Origin: Proteus vulgaris
GTDB lineage: Bacteria > Pseudomonadota > Gammaproteobacteria > Enterobacterales > Enterobacteriaceae
Assembly: GCF_016239305.1 (NCBI RefSeq)
Contig: NZ_JAEHOQ010000011.1
Span: forward strand, 1 to 64,000
DNA length: 64,000 bases
Direction: 5' to 3'
Of this stretch, positions 29,213-38,946 are shown piece by piece. The notes beneath the pieces were generated by a model. The model ran no database searches. It worked only from the letters and a program-made list of their open reading frames with translations, and had not been told where the DNA came from. Position 1 is the stretch's first letter; each line of letters starts with the position of its first letter. Position numbers and translations under genes: made by a program.

Positions 29213-29875
29213 ATGGAAATCGTAAGAGAGCTCTTCTTGGCGCTATGGCATCAAGATTACGAAACCTTAGCTAATCCCTCATTAATATGGATTATCTACA
29301 TTTTATTATTCACCATACTATTCCTAGAAAACGGAGTATTACCCGCAGCTTTCTTACCAGGAGATAGCTTATTAATTTTAGTGGGTGTGTTAATTGCTAA
29401 AGATACAATGGACTTTCCATTGACCTTACTTATTTTAACCGCAGGTGCGAGCCTAGGCTGTTGGTTAGGCTATCTTCAAGGACGATGGCTTGGTAATACA
29501 AAATTAGTGCGTAGTTGGCTGTCGCATCTACCAGAACATTATCATCAGCGCGCACATGGGCTTTTTCATCGTCATGGCTTAGCCGCATTACTTATTGGTC
29601 GCTTTTTAGCGTTCGTCAGAACATTGTTGCCAACCATTGCAGGCCTTGCAGGACTGAATAATACCCGCTTTCAAATTTTCAATTGGCTAAGTGGTCTTTT
29701 ATGGGTCGGTATACTGACCACATTGGGTTATATATTAGGTAATAGCCCACTGTTTCGTCAGTATGAACACCATTTAATGAATATTCTTATGCTATTACCT
29801 GTTTGCTTATTAGTGATCGGTTTAATTGGTAGCATCTGGGTGGTTATTAAAAAGAAAAGAAAAGCCAAAGTTTAA
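29213..29875 (+). CDS. yqjA: DedA family membrane protein YqjA
   Basis: YqjA is a DedA-family inner-membrane protein needed in E. coli, with YghB, for normal division, alkaline tolerance and membrane energetics; members of this family act as lipid carriers. The 220 residues have several hydrophobic segments and conserved DedA features: [16 protein letters not shown] with the essential acidic residues, and [19 protein letters not shown] with the essential arginines. The sequence is close to E. coli YqjA over its whole length. yqjB, which follows it in E. coli, is absent. Confidence 0.94.
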   Translation: MEIVRELFLALWHQDYETLANPSLIWIIYILLFTILFLENGVLPAAFLPGDSLLILVGVLIAKDTMDFPLTLLILTAGASLGCWLGYLQGRWLGNTKLVRSWLSHLPEHYHQRAHGLFHRHGLAALLIGRFLAFVRTLLPTIAGLAGLNNTRFQIFNWLSGLLWVGILTTLGYILGNSPLFRQYEHHLMNILMLLPVCLLVIGLIGSIWVVIKKKRKAKV

Positions 29876-29930
29876 TACGAATTAAATATTATCAAGATAT
29901 TCCGACGGTAATTACACAGCAAAAAATAAT

Positions 29931-29967
29931 AAAGGCCTGTTTCATCTTATTGAGCAGGTCTTTTTTC
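29931..29967 (+). terminator. Probable terminator of yqjA
   Basis: An imperfect stem AAGGCCTGTT / GAGCAGGTCTT is followed by TTTTTT. It lies 55 bases after the yqjA stop. Confidence 0.6.
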
Positions 29968-30119
29968 AGAATACACGCTTCTAAGCCCTTTTTAATTCTC
30001 CCATTCAATTAAGATTTATCTCTTTTTTTCACTTTTAAGTCGATATTTAATTTTATTAAGCTGTAAAATTAGTCTATTGTTATAAGTATGACGTTCTATT
30101 TCTATTAAAGGAGTTACTT

Positions 30120-30425
30120 ATGTCTCATCAACGTTCAAATGAAGATCTGCGCGGTGAATTAAAATCTCTTGCTGATACTCTAGAAGAAGTACTCAACTCC
30201 TCTGCAGATAAATCCAAAGAAGAAATCCAAAGTCTACGAGCTAAAGCAGAATCTGCAATAAAAGGTTCTCGCGCAAAATTAAGCGATGCAAGTCGAGAAA
30301 TTGTCGATAACACCAAAGAAATCGCAGGAAAAGCAGATAACTATGTTCGTGAAAACCCATGGACTGGTATAGGTATTGGTGCTGCTGTCGGTGTCGTTCT
30401 TGGTGTTCTACTCGCCAAGCGATAA
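30120..30425 (+). CDS. yqjD: Ribosome-associated membrane protein YqjD
   Basis: YqjD belongs to the YqjD/ElaB/YgaM family of tail-anchored inner-membrane proteins that bind ribosomes in stationary phase. The first 70 residues are charged and helical (ELKSLADTLEEVLNSSADKSKEE), followed by the family signature YVRENPWTGIGIGAAVGVVLGVLL, a single C-terminal membrane anchor, and a basic end. The 101-residue length equals E. coli. A GGAG ribosome-binding site precedes the start. It is the first gene of yqjDEK; yqjC is missing. Confidence 0.94.
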   Translation: MSHQRSNEDLRGELKSLADTLEEVLNSSADKSKEEIQSLRAKAESAIKGSRAKLSDASREIVDNTKEIAGKADNYVRENPWTGIGIGAAVGVVLGVLLAKR

Positions 30426-30431
30426 TCGATA

Positions 30432-30842
30432 ATGAGTGATACTCAAAGACCACAGGGCCCCGCTTCAGGGGTTCTGAATTCTCTCAGTAGAATTGGTGCT
30501 ATCGTTATAGGCATGGTTGAAACTCGCCTACAATTAATTGCCATTGAACTGGAAGAAGAAAAAACCACCTTGATCCAGCTTATTTTAATGGCTGGAATCA
30601 CTTTATTACTTACCGCATTCGGTCTAATGAGCCTGCTTATATTACTATTTTGGGTTATTCCCCTAGAATACCGAATTTATGCTTTAGCGATTACAACAGC
30701 GGTTTTGCTTTTCTGTGCCCTCATTGGCGCCATCATGACATTAAAAAAAGCACGAAATTCCACCTTATTAGGCGATACTCGCCAACAGCTGGAATTAGAT
30801 AAACGTCTTTTGGAGCAATATCATGATGAACAAACAAAATAA
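30432..30842 (+). CDS. yqjE: Phage holin family / inner-membrane protein YqjE
   Basis: YqjE is a 136-residue inner-membrane protein of unknown role. It has an amphipathic N-terminal helix (SRIGAIVIGMVETRLQLIAIELEEEK), two membrane segments (about 45-65 and 72-95) and a charged cytoplasmic tail. It starts 6 bases after the yqjD stop, and its end overlaps the start of yqjK by 20 bases, so the three genes form one translationally coupled operon. Confidence 0.9.
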   Translation: MSDTQRPQGPASGVLNSLSRIGAIVIGMVETRLQLIAIELEEEKTTLIQLILMAGITLLLTAFGLMSLLILLFWVIPLEYRIYALAITTAVLLFCALIGAIMTLKKARNSTLLGDTRQQLELDKRLLEQYHDEQTK

Positions 30843-31128
30843 GCAGAGTGTCATCTCAAGACGTAAAAAGCTGTTGTTGAATAAAATTCAGCAACAGCGC
30901 TCTGATTTGGGGCAAAGTACACAAACTTGGCTTGATGCGACAGAGCCTTATGATAAAACATGGCGGATTTTAGTCTCTTTAAAACCAGCATTTTTAGTAG
31001 GCGCTAGTTTTATCTCTCTTTACAGTATTAAACACCCTAAAAAAATCATACGATTAGGACAACGCGCCATCGGTGCAATTGGCTTAATTCGAGCAATACA
31101 AAAGTCCTTCAAAAAAACCTCAGATTAA
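30823..31128 (+). CDS. yqjK: YqjK-like protein
   Basis: This 101-residue protein resembles E. coli YqjK: a basic N-terminus (SRRKKLLLNKIQQQRSDLGQS), the pattern WLDATEPYDKTWRILVSLKP, a hydrophobic segment (AFLVGASFISLYSI) and a basic end. Its function is unknown. Two adjacent ATG codons (30823 and 30826) are possible starts; the first has GGAG about 7 bases upstream. It overlaps yqjE. Confidence 0.85.
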   Translation: MMNKQNKQSVISRRKKLLLNKIQQQRSDLGQSTQTWLDATEPYDKTWRILVSLKPAFLVGASFISLYSIKHPKKIIRLGQRAIGAIGLIRAIQKSFKKTSD

Positions 31129-31312
31129 ACATCAATTTTTTTGTCTAAGAATGTTAATTCTTCTTAATATCCTCTTTTTCAATTTCCCATTATTGTATAT
31201 CTCACACCGTAGCCGTGGTTATTAATTCTGAAAATAGAAAGTTAACCAACGAAAATACAAATATAAACAGATATATATTGCAGATAATAGAGTTTAATTA
31301 GGAATAAACATT

Positions 31313-31705
31313 ATGAAAAAATTTGAAGATATTGCGTTATTAATTGCCCGTATTTTAATGCCGATTTTATTTATCAGCGCAGGTTACGGAAAAATTGGTG
31401 GTTACGAAGGTACACAGCAATATATGCAAGCAATGGGCGTTCCCGGTTTCTTATTACCACTGACTATTTTATTAGAATTAGGTGGTGGATTAGCTATCTT
31501 ATTTGGTTTCTTAACCCGTACAACAGCAATCTTTACCACGGTATTTACTCTCTTAACCGCATTACTGTTCCACAGTAATTTTGCTGAAGGCGCAAACCAA
31601 TTAATGTTTATGAAAAATATGACAATTGCAGGCGGATATTTATTACTGGTTGTGACAGGCCCGGGTAAATGGAGCTTAGATCGTATTTTCAATAAAAACT
31701 GGTAA
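31313..31705 (+). CDS. yqjF: DoxX family inner-membrane protein (YqjF-like)
   Basis: This 130-residue DoxX protein has four membrane segments. It begins MKKFEDIALLIARILMPILF, keeps the family block GYGKIGGYEGTQQYMQAMGVPG, and then ILLELGGGLAILFGFLTRTT. It lies after yqjDEK as in E. coli, but 184 bases of spacer suggest its own promoter. In E. coli yqjF is induced by aromatic compounds and regulated by YhaJ, and a yhaJ homologue lies just downstream here (32265-33167). A terminator follows. Confidence 0.88.
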   Translation: MKKFEDIALLIARILMPILFISAGYGKIGGYEGTQQYMQAMGVPGFLLPLTILLELGGGLAILFGFLTRTTAIFTTVFTLLTALLFHSNFAEGANQLMFMKNMTIAGGYLLLVVTGPGKWSLDRIFNKNW

Positions 31706-31721
31706 TAACAAGTTTAAAAAT

Positions 31722-31750
31722 AAAAAAGATCCTCTAGGGGATCTTTTTTG
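31722..31750 (+). terminator. Terminator after yqjF
   Basis: The stem AAAAAAGATCC / GGATCTTTTTT with a 6-base loop lies 18 bases after the yqjF stop. Confidence 0.88.
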
Positions 31751-31763
31751 TTGATAAGATTTT

Positions 31764-31940
31764 TTAATTGCTCTGTTATCTCTTAAAATTACAACAGAAA
31801 CTGAAAAAACGATTAATACAGTTGATGTTGTTCAAAAAATAAATGAAATGAGTCCTCATAATTTACAAGCAGACACAGTTGTATCCCCATGTGAAGATGA
31901 TCATAGAGTGGTGCATCTAAGCCAACCAATTCTGTTGTAG
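31764..31940 (+). pseudogene. Possible gene remnant, family unknown
   Basis: A frame of about 58 codons without a plausible start runs to a TAG at 31938. It reads as ordinary protein (TVDVVQKINEMSPHNLQAD, then CEDDHRVVHLSQPILL). The composition is typical of coding DNA, but no start or ribosome-binding site fits. It may be the internal part of a lost gene. I do not recognise the family. Confidence 0.3.
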
Positions 31941-32006
31941 GTTTTATTAATAGTGAGAGCCGTTAATCAGTATATTATTTAACCCAGAAAAAAGCACACC
32001 GTCTAA

Positions 32007-32175
32007 AACCTTGTACCATTAGGAGAGCAGGGAGAGCGTTATAATGAAGATTTACCTATGACTGAATTGAATTTTTTAGATACTGTAAAAGAAAAACAAT
32101 ATCCCTGTTGCGTTGGAAGGACATAAAGTGCAATTCAGTTGTTTAAAGGGTTGTGTCTTAGTGGCGGTAGAGTGA
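32007..32175 (+). pseudogene. Possible frameshifted gene remnant
   Basis: One frame reads LGEQGERYNEDLPMTELNF, continues DTVKEKQYPCC, and then meets a stop. The frame shifted by one continues from the same point with EGHKVQFSCLKGCVLVAVE and a TGA at 32173. Together they look like the C-terminus of a single protein broken by a one-base change near 32115. The family is unknown. It may belong with the remnant just upstream. Confidence 0.35.
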
Positions 32176-32184
32176 TCCGTTTTT

Positions 32185-32210
32185 AATTAGGCGGAAACTT
32201 CCGCCTAATA
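32185..32210. terminator. Strong hairpin between gene remnant and yhaJ
   Basis: TTAGGCGGAA (32187-32196) pairs perfectly with TTCCGCCTAA (32199-32208). There is no long T run, though the flanks are AT-rich. It may terminate the remnant on the plus strand and yhaJ on the minus strand. Confidence 0.5.
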
Positions 32211-32264
32211 TTAGAGTCTATATTTTATCTATATCTAAAACATAAATATTATTAATGTAAAAAA

Positions 32265-33167
32265 CTATTTTTTGTCATTCGCAAAGAGTTTAGGTATTTC
32301 ACGTAGACACCACGATTTAGCTTCGCCCATGCTATCTCTGCGCCATGCCATAATAATATTGTTTTCATGATGATATTCAGGACCAACAACACGTAAACGC
32401 CCTTCTTTAATATCATCTTCAATTAAATCAATCGGCATTGTCGCCACACCTAAACCAGCAATTAACGCTCGACGCTTATCTTCAATAGAACTGACCGTTA
32501 AACGGCGCTGTTTATCCAATAATAATACGGTTAAAACTGGACGCTCTCTGGCTGTATCTGCAATTGCAATGCCCCGATATTTTAAGCGAGTTTCTTCTGC
32601 TAATGGTTCAGGTTCATTGTGAATTGGGTGATCTGGACTGGCAACGTAAACACTGGTGGTATTGTATAAAGGGCGAAAGTTGATTTCAGACGAAGTACGA
32701 AAATGCATATCGGGTGAAATCACAATATCACATTTACCACTTTCTAAACTTTCCCATGCCCCTGCTAATACTTCAGTGACTAACGAAAGTTGAGTATTTG
32801 ATTTTTCAGCCAGTTTATCAACCAAAGGAAAGAGTCGAGATGCAGGGGTAAGCGCTTCACAAACAATAGTGATATGCGGCTCCCATCCCCTAGCTAAGGC
32901 TTCCGCATCTGACGTTAATTTGTCAGCAGCCTCAAGTAATATACGCCCTCTATCGAGTAGCATTCTACCAACATTGGTAAATTTAGTTCTATGACCAGAA
33001 CGGTCAAAAAGGACAACATCTAAATCTTCTTCTAATTTTTGCATGGTATAACTGAGTGCCGATGGGACTCGATTTAGTTCATCAGCCGCAGCTGCAAAAC
33101 TCCCTCTACGATCAATGGCATCCATGACTCGTAAAGATTCCAACGTAATTGCTTTGTCTTTACTCAT
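32265..33167 (-). CDS. yhaJ: LysR-family regulator YhaJ
   Basis: YhaJ is a LysR-type transcription factor; in E. coli it responds to aromatic compounds and activates yqjF. The N-terminal winged helix (LESLRVMDAIDRRGSFAAAADELNRVPSALSYTMQKLEEDL) is nearly identical to E. coli. The effector domain follows (about 95-300) and ends LREIPKLFANDKK. From ATG 33167 the protein is 300 residues; an upstream in-frame start adds six residues without support. It is divergent from yhaK, with 113 bases between starts. Confidence 0.94.
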   Translation of the reverse strand: MSKDKAITLESLRVMDAIDRRGSFAAAADELNRVPSALSYTMQKLEEDLDVVLFDRSGHRTKFTNVGRMLLDRGRILLEAADKLTSDAEALARGWEPHITIVCEALTPASRLFPLVDKLAEKSNTQLSLVTEVLAGAWESLESGKCDIVISPDMHFRTSSEINFRPLYNTTSVYVASPDHPIHNEPEPLAEETRLKYRGIAIADTARERPVLTVLLLDKQRRLTVSSIEDKRRALIAGLGVATMPIDLIEDDIKEGRLRVVGPEYHHENNIIMAWRRDSMGEAKSWCLREIPKLFANDKK

Positions 33168-33280
33168 TATACTTATCTCTATCAAATAATTTGATTATAG
33201 GCACCAGATTAACTTGCTAACAATAGACAGTCCATACCTCTATGATAAATATATTGATAATCTACTCGAAAAATACCGCC

Positions 33281-33985
33281 ATGATAAAATACAGAACAGC
33301 ACAACAGTGTGGTAAAGCGGATTATGGTTGGCTACAAGCTCGCTACACATTTTCCTTTGGCCACTATTTTGACCCTCATTTTTTAGACTATGGCACGCTA
33401 AGAGTGCTTAACCAAGAAGTGCTTGCCCCTAACTCAGAGTTTAAAGCAAAGACCTATCCTCATGTTGATGTGGTTAATCTTATTCTTCAAGGGGAAGCAA
33501 CATACCTTGATAATATGGGGCGGACAGTCACAGCAAAAGAAAATGAGTGCTTACTTATTTCACCTCATAATACAGAAACCTATATTGAGAAAAATAGCAG
33601 TCCAGATACACCATTAACCCGTATTCAGTTGTGGCTAAATGCTTGTCCACAACAAGAAAGTTTAGCCTCACAAAAATTGATATTGGATGAAAATTTAAAA
33701 TATCAATTATTAGCTTCACCTACCGGCGATGATGGTTCGTTAATGTTAAGACAAACCATTTGGCTTTATCATATTCATTTGCAAGCGGGTGATGAAATTA
33801 CATTGCCAATAAAAGGACAGAAAGGCTTTTTGCAATCCATAAAAGGTGGCACCTATTTGCAAACGTCAACACAAGAAAATGGGCAAATCCAGTGTAGCGA
33901 TGGCGCTTTTATTCAAGATAGCCACAGTATCACATTAAAAAGCTCAGCTGATTTTCGTGGCTTATTTATTGATATTATTTCGTAA
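33281..33985 (+). CDS. yhaK: Pirin family bicupin YhaK
   Basis: YhaK is a cytoplasmic pirin-like bicupin, described in E. coli as a marker of reactive oxygen or nitrosative stress. The protein (234 residues from ATG 33281) starts with the family blocks YRTAQQCGKADYGWLQARYT and SFGHYFDP, then LRVLNQEVLAP. The second cupin lies in the C-terminal half. An upstream in-frame start at 33242 adds 13 hydrophobic residues with no similarity and is rejected. YhaJ, transcribed away from it, is the probable regulator. Confidence 0.92.
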   Translation: MIKYRTAQQCGKADYGWLQARYTFSFGHYFDPHFLDYGTLRVLNQEVLAPNSEFKAKTYPHVDVVNLILQGEATYLDNMGRTVTAKENECLLISPHNTETYIEKNSSPDTPLTRIQLWLNACPQQESLASQKLILDENLKYQLLASPTGDDGSLMLRQTIWLYHIHLQAGDEITLPIKGQKGFLQSIKGGTYLQTSTQENGQIQCSDGAFIQDSHSITLKSSADFRGLFIDIIS

Positions 33986-34013
33986 TGATACGTTTAGATT
34001 GGCCTAAAAAGTA

Positions 34014-34052
34014 GAAAACCCTCGACACACAATGTGAATCGAGGGTTTTTTA
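34014..34052. terminator. Bidirectional terminator for yhaK and rnpB
   Basis: AAAACCCTCGA pairs with TCGAGGGTTTT around a 13-base loop. Both strands carry T runs. It lies right at the 3' end of rnpB on the minus strand and after yhaK on the plus strand. Confidence 0.88.
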
Positions 34053-34054
34053 TG

Positions 34055-34428
<374 letters not shown>

Positions 34429-34489
34429 AGGGTGCGGATTATAGGGATTCTGATAGAAAATGTATAGCAAAAGAAGCTAAAAAATCACT

Positions 34490-35368
34490 TTACTCGTCTT
34501 GAGCTTCACTATTTTGCTCAATAACGTGTTTGTAAAGTGCATTTTTCTTCACGCCATAAATCTCAGCCGTCACAGCTGCCGCTTTTTTCAGAGGTAACTC
34601 TTTTTGTAAGATTGCGAGTGTTCGTAATACTTCAGGAGAAAAATCATTATCAACGGGTTTTTCATAGCCTTCAACAATGAGAACCATCTCGCCTTTACGG
34701 CGGTTTTCATCTTCAAGTACCCATTTGAGTAATTCTCCCACTGGCATACCTTGAATAGTTTCCCATGTTTTTGTGAGCTCTCTCGCTAATACTACGTAGC
34801 GATCTTCACCCCAAACTGTCACCATATCAGCTAAACTATCTAACAACCGATGTGTTGACTCATAAAAAATCAATGTACGAGGTTCTTCTGACAACTCACG
34901 TAGGCAATCTTGACGACTTTTTGTTTTGGCTGGTAAAAAACCTTCATAACAAAAACGATCCGAAGGAAGCCCTGCAGCAGAAAGTGCCGTAATAGCAGCA
35001 CAAGCACCAGGCAGTGGCACTACATTTATGCCATTTTTACGACATTGATTGACTAAATGATAGCCAGGATCATTAATTAATGGTGTACCTGCATCAGAGA
35101 CTAATGCGATACTTAGTCCCTGTTGTAATTTGCTAATTAATTGATCAGCTTTTTGCTGTTCATTATGATCATGTAACGCATACAAACGTGCGTTAATGGC
35201 AAAGTGCTGTAATAGAAGCCCTGTATGACGGGTATCTTCTGCAGCAATTAAATCGACATGAGACAGCACATCAAGTGCCCGCTGGGTGATATCGCCCAGA
35301 TTACCAATAGGTGTGGGTACTATGTACAGTGTGGATGTCGTTACCGCTGCTCGATTAGGTTGATTCAT
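34490..35368 (-). CDS. rsmI: 16S rRNA (cytidine(1402)-2'-O)-methyltransferase
   Basis: RsmI methylates the ribose of C1402 in the decoding centre of 16S rRNA. It is a SAM-dependent enzyme of the tetrapyrrole-methylase fold: [19 protein letters not shown] at the N-terminus, [15 protein letters not shown], the glycine-rich [19 protein letters not shown], and [18 protein letters not shown]. The 292 residues match the family. It is divergent from lpoA, as in E. coli, with 61 bases between the two starts. Confidence 0.95.
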   Translation of the reverse strand: MNQPNRAAVTTSTLYIVPTPIGNLGDITQRALDVLSHVDLIAAEDTRHTGLLLQHFAINARLYALHDHNEQQKADQLISKLQQGLSIALVSDAGTPLINDPGYHLVNQCRKNGINVVPLPGACAAITALSAAGLPSDRFCYEGFLPAKTKSRQDCLRELSEEPRTLIFYESTHRLLDSLADMVTVWGEDRYVVLARELTKTWETIQGMPVGELLKWVLEDENRRKGEMVLIVEGYEKPVDNDFSPEVLRTLAILQKELPLKKAAAVTAEIYGVKKNALYKHVIEQNSEAQDE

Positions 35369-35429
35369 TGTTTATTCCGAATGACCGATTTAAAATTGAG
35401 CATAATTATAAAACATCACTGGGTACAGT

Positions 35430-37175
35430 ATGCTTTCCTCAATTTTTGTACGTTTTAAAACAGGTTTATCCTATACTGCGATACTCTCTGCGCTGATTAT
35501 GTCAGGTTGTACCCTGACGGGGCAACAAGAACAACCCCTCACTCCCGCTGCAAAAGCAGAAATGGAGATGAAACAATTTCAAAAAGTGATTGATGATGCT
35601 CAAGGGCTAGCATCTTTAGATGTTATTAGAGCCTATATTGGGTTAGAAACATTAATTACCGATCCTGAGCTACATCAGAAGAATATTGATGATACATGGC
35701 TCATGCTAACCAAACTCACACCAGAACAACGCCGTGGTGTGGTTATCAAAGCGGATGAAAATACCCTGCAAGGTTGGTTAGATTTACTCAACACATATGA
35801 ATATAACAAAGATGATGCTGATAAGTTATCAACTGCAGTGAGAGAATGGCAAACTCGCTATCCTCGTAATCCTGCAGCGTTAACACTTCCTGTATCATTA
35901 TTACGCCTTTCACAGCCTTCTGTTAGTACAAGTAGCCAAATCGCATTATTGCTACCTTTGACAGGACAAGCTAAAGTATTTGGAGAGGCTATTCGCCAAG
36001 GCTTCCTTGATGCGCAAAGTGGTTTACCACAACCTCAAGCAATACCTGAACCAGAAACCCCTAAAAATGATGACAGCCTTGCTTCAATTTTAGAAGAGTT
36101 AGGCATCAAAAATACTGAAACGCCTACAACGGATACCGCACAAGAAACAACTGAAAAAACTCAAGATAAAGAAAAAGAGAGTTCTACATTTTCAGGTAAC
36201 ACCACACTGCGTTTAGATCCCGTTGCTCAAAATGCGCGCCAAGTGATTGTTTATGATACTAATAGCCAACCTATTGATGTCTTACTGAAAAAAGTACAAC
36301 AAGATGGTGCTAACTTAATTGTCGGCCCACTGCTAAAACCAGAAGTAATGAAAACCATTGAACTTCAAAGTGGCTTACCGGTGTTAGCATTAAATGAGCT
36401 AGATGCAATCCCTTCTGCAACGACAGTCTGTTTCTTTTCTCTTTCACCTGAAGATGAAACCCGTAATGCAGCACAACATTTACGTCAGCAACAAAAAGCA
36501 AATCCATTAATTATTGTTCCAGATAATAAATTTGGTCAAAGAATGGCACAAACTTTTGCTGATGAATGGCAACGTACAGGGGGTGGTACAGTTTTACAAC
36601 AAACCTTTAGTTCTGTTGAAAGCTTAAAAGCATCGATTAATCGCGGTGTCGGTATTCGAATGACAGGAACACCTGTTTTACCAACAGAAAATGCACCTCT
36701 GCCATTAGACTCTCAATCTATTCCATCTGCAGGTGGTGCGATTGATTCGGTTTACATCATTGCTACCAGTGATGAACTGACTTTAATTAAACCTATGATC
36801 GATATGGCGATCAGTACCCAAAAGCGCCCACCTATTTATGTTAGTTCACGTAGTAACCAAGGTGGAACAGGCCCTGATTTCCGTATGGAAATGGATGGCA
36901 TTCAATTTAGTGATATTCCGTTGATGACTGGCGCTAATTTGCCGTTAATGCAAAAAGCATCAAGTAAATTTGCGAACGATTACTCATTAATGCGTCTTTA
37001 TGCTATGGGAATTGATGCATGGTCATTAGCAAACAATTACAATGATCTGACAAAAGGCACATTACATTTTAATGGTATTTCAGGCTCATTACGTGTTGAA
37101 GATAACTGTACTGTTTATAGACAACTTCCTTGGATGCAATTTAAACAAGGTAAAATTGAACCTGTTACACAGTAA
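35430..37175 (+). CDS. lpoA: Penicillin-binding protein activator LpoA
   Basis: LpoA is an outer-membrane lipoprotein that stimulates the transpeptidase of PBP1A from the periplasm. The signal peptide ends in the lipobox LIMSG-C27. The N-terminal helical TPR-like domain covers about 30-165. A Pro, Thr and Gln-rich disordered linker lies near 205-260 (PETPKNDDS, TDTAQETTEK). The C-terminal periplasmic-binding-like domain follows (SQIALLLPLTGQAKVFG and VIVGPLLKPEVMK-like blocks). At 581 residues it is about 100 shorter than E. coli LpoA, mainly in the linker. Confidence 0.93.
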   Translation: MLSSIFVRFKTGLSYTAILSALIMSGCTLTGQQEQPLTPAAKAEMEMKQFQKVIDDAQGLASLDVIRAYIGLETLITDPELHQKNIDDTWLMLTKLTPEQRRGVVIKADENTLQGWLDLLNTYEYNKDDADKLSTAVREWQTRYPRNPAALTLPVSLLRLSQPSVSTSSQIALLLPLTGQAKVFGEAIRQGFLDAQSGLPQPQAIPEPETPKNDDSLASILEELGIKNTETPTTDTAQETTEKTQDKEKESSTFSGNTTLRLDPVAQNARQVIVYDTNSQPIDVLLKKVQQDGANLIVGPLLKPEVMKTIELQSGLPVLALNELDAIPSATTVCFFSLSPEDETRNAAQHLRQQQKANPLIIVPDNKFGQRMAQTFADEWQRTGGGTVLQQTFSSVESLKASINRGVGIRMTGTPVLPTENAPLPLDSQSIPSAGGAIDSVYIIATSDELTLIKPMIDMAISTQKRPPIYVSSRSNQGGTGPDFRMEMDGIQFSDIPLMTGANLPLMQKASSKFANDYSLMRLYAMGIDAWSLANNYNDLTKGTLHFNGISGSLRVEDNCTVYRQLPWMQFKQGKIEPVTQ

Positions 37176-37202
37176 TAGATACACTCCGTTATCATAAAAA
37201 TA

Positions 37203-37228
37203 AGCCGCCTTTATGGCGGTTTGTTTTA
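37203..37228 (+). terminator. Terminator of lpoA
   Basis: CCGCC and GGCGG pair around a 5-base loop (AAGCCGCCTTTATGGCGGTTTG), followed by TTTTAT, 28 bases after the lpoA stop. Confidence 0.75.
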
Positions 37229-37250
37229 TGAGTAATGAAGGAAGAAAATC

Positions 37251-37631
37251 ATGGATGATTTTTCTAAAAGCCCTTATTTTTTAGGGCGATACTATGAACA
37301 AAAAGCGCTAAAATATTTACGCAAACAAGGATTAATATTCATTGCGCGCAATGTCCGATACCCTTGCGGAGAAATTGATCTTATTATGCAGGAAAACAGG
37401 ACATGGGTATTTGTTGAGGTTCGTTTTAGATATAACACCTTATTTGGTGATGCGATAAGCTCCATTACCTACCCTAAACGACGTCGTTTATGGCGTACAG
37501 CAAAGTATTGGTTAGCACAGCGCCAAGAAAGTGTCGAAACATCAGACTGTCGCTTCGATGTTTGTGCATTTAATCAACGCCAGTTAATATGGTTAAAAAA
37601 CATTCTCGATTATACGGAATTTATTCGTTAA
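37251..37631 (+). CDS. yraN: UPF0102 family endonuclease-like protein YraN
   Basis: YraN is a 126-residue member of a family with a restriction-endonuclease-like fold and unknown role. It keeps the conserved blocks [30 protein letters not shown] with the acidic GEIDLI motif, and FVEVRFRYN (E-x-K/R type). The gene lies between lpoA and diaA as in E. coli. No catalytic activity should be assumed. Confidence 0.92.
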   Translation: MDDFSKSPYFLGRYYEQKALKYLRKQGLIFIARNVRYPCGEIDLIMQENRTWVFVEVRFRYNTLFGDAISSITYPKRRRLWRTAKYWLAQRQESVETSDCRFDVCAFNQRQLIWLKNILDYTEFIR

Positions 37632-37653
37632 ATTAGATTATATAGGTCTTAAC

Positions 37654-38244
37654 GTGCTTGATAGAATCAAAGTCTGCTTTACAGAGAGTATCCAAACTCA
37701 AATTGCAGCAGCAGAAGCATTACCTGATGCCATTTCCAGAGCCGCCATGATGATGGTTCAATCGTTATTAAACGGCCATAAAATATTAAGCTGTGGAAAC
37801 GGTAGCTCAGCAGCAACAGCACAGCGATTTGCCGCAAGCATGATCCATCGTTTTGAAACAGAACGCCCAAGCTTGCCTGCATTATCGTTAAACACAGATA
37901 GCGTGGTGATGACAGCCATTATGGGGAATCAGCAACACGATGAGATCTACGCTAAACAAGTGCGCGCATTAGGACAAGCTGGAGATGTGCTACTTGCTAT
38001 TTCGACACACGGTAACAGTCGAAGCATTATTAAAGCCGTTGAAGCCGCTGTAACACGAGATATGACCATTGTTGCATTAACAGGCTATGATGGCGGAGAG
38101 CTTGCGGGGTTATTAGGCCCTCAAGACGTTGAAATTCGTATTCCTTCTCAACGTACCGTCAGAATACAGGAAGTTCAGATGCTAACAGTCAATTGTCTCT
38201 GCGATTTAATTGATAATACATTATTCCCACATCAGGATGACTAA
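37654..38244 (+). CDS. diaA: DnaA initiator-associating protein DiaA
   Basis: DiaA is a SIS-domain tetramer that binds DnaA and promotes timely replication initiation at oriC. The 196-residue protein matches E. coli over its length: [21 protein letters not shown] at the start, [16 protein letters not shown] (SIS loop), [21 protein letters not shown], and [13 protein letters not shown] at the end. The start codon is GTG at 37654, aligning with the E. coli ATG. It ends 9 bases before dolP, so the two are probably co-transcribed. Confidence 0.94.
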   Translation: MLDRIKVCFTESIQTQIAAAEALPDAISRAAMMMVQSLLNGHKILSCGNGSSAATAQRFAASMIHRFETERPSLPALSLNTDSVVMTAIMGNQQHDEIYAKQVRALGQAGDVLLAISTHGNSRSIIKAVEAAVTRDMTIVALTGYDGGELAGLLGPQDVEIRIPSQRTVRIQEVQMLTVNCLCDLIDNTLFPHQDD

Positions 38245-38253
38245 GGAGTTACT

Positions 38254-38832
38254 ATGAAATTGCTTCCTCTCACCGCAGTGCTGTGCTCTGCACTTTTACT
38301 GCAAGGTTGTATCGGTGCCGCTGTTGTTGGCACGGCTGCAGTTGCAGGCAAAACGGCAACCGACCCTCGCTCATTAGGACAACAAGTTGATGATGGTACA
38401 TTGGAAGCGCGTGTTTCTGGTGCTCTAAATAAAAATGAACAGATCAAGAAAAGCAATTCACGTATTGTGGCGACAGCTTATCAAGGCAATATCTTATTAA
38501 CAGGTCAAAGCCCTGATATGTCCGTTGCTGATACAGCAAAACAAGTCGCAACTAAAGTTGAAGGTGTGAATAACGTCTATAACGAAGTCCGCCAAGGCGA
38601 GCCTGTGACATTAGGCACAGCATCTTCAGATACATGGTTAACAACCAAAGTTCGCTCTCAAATTTTAGGCAGTGATTCAGTGAAATCATCGTCAGTAAAA
38701 GTGATCACTGAAAATGGTGAGGTGTTCTTATTTGGTATTTTAACTCGCCAAGAAGGGGCCGCTGTTGCGAAAATCGCCAGTGAAACCAAAGGGGTCGTTA
38801 AAGTAACAACCGCATTTACTTACCTTAATTAA
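38254..38832 (+). CDS. dolP: Outer-membrane lipoprotein DolP
   Basis: DolP (YraP) is a division- and outer-membrane-associated lipoprotein with two BON domains that bind anionic phospholipids. The signal peptide ends in the lipobox LLQG-C19. The BON domains lie at about 45-115 (LEARVSGALNKNEQIKKSNS) and 120-190 (TWLTTKVRSQILGSDSVKSS). The 192 residues equal the E. coli length. SD is AAGGAG, 9 bases before the ATG. It ends convergent with ureG. Confidence 0.94.
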   Translation: MKLLPLTAVLCSALLLQGCIGAAVVGTAAVAGKTATDPRSLGQQVDDGTLEARVSGALNKNEQIKKSNSRIVATAYQGNILLTGQSPDMSVADTAKQVATKVEGVNNVYNEVRQGEPVTLGTASSDTWLTTKVRSQILGSDSVKSSSVKVITENGEVFLFGILTRQEGAAVAKIASETKGVVKVTTAFTYLN

Positions 38833-38867
38833 TCCCCGTATTTTGACATCGTTTTGTATTATCCTGA

Positions 38868-38901
38868 CAGTATCGGTCTTTGTGAATAATGACCGATACT
38901 G
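38868..38901. terminator. Hairpin between dolP and ureG
   Basis: CAGTATCGGTC (38868-38878) pairs perfectly with GACCGATACTG (38891-38901). It lies between two converging genes. There is no long T run on either strand, so it may be a terminator that relies on its strong stem, or a leftover repeat. Confidence 0.55.
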
Positions 38902-38946
38902 GCAGTCTCTCACTTAACTAAAATCGAATTTTATTAAAGTATGTCA

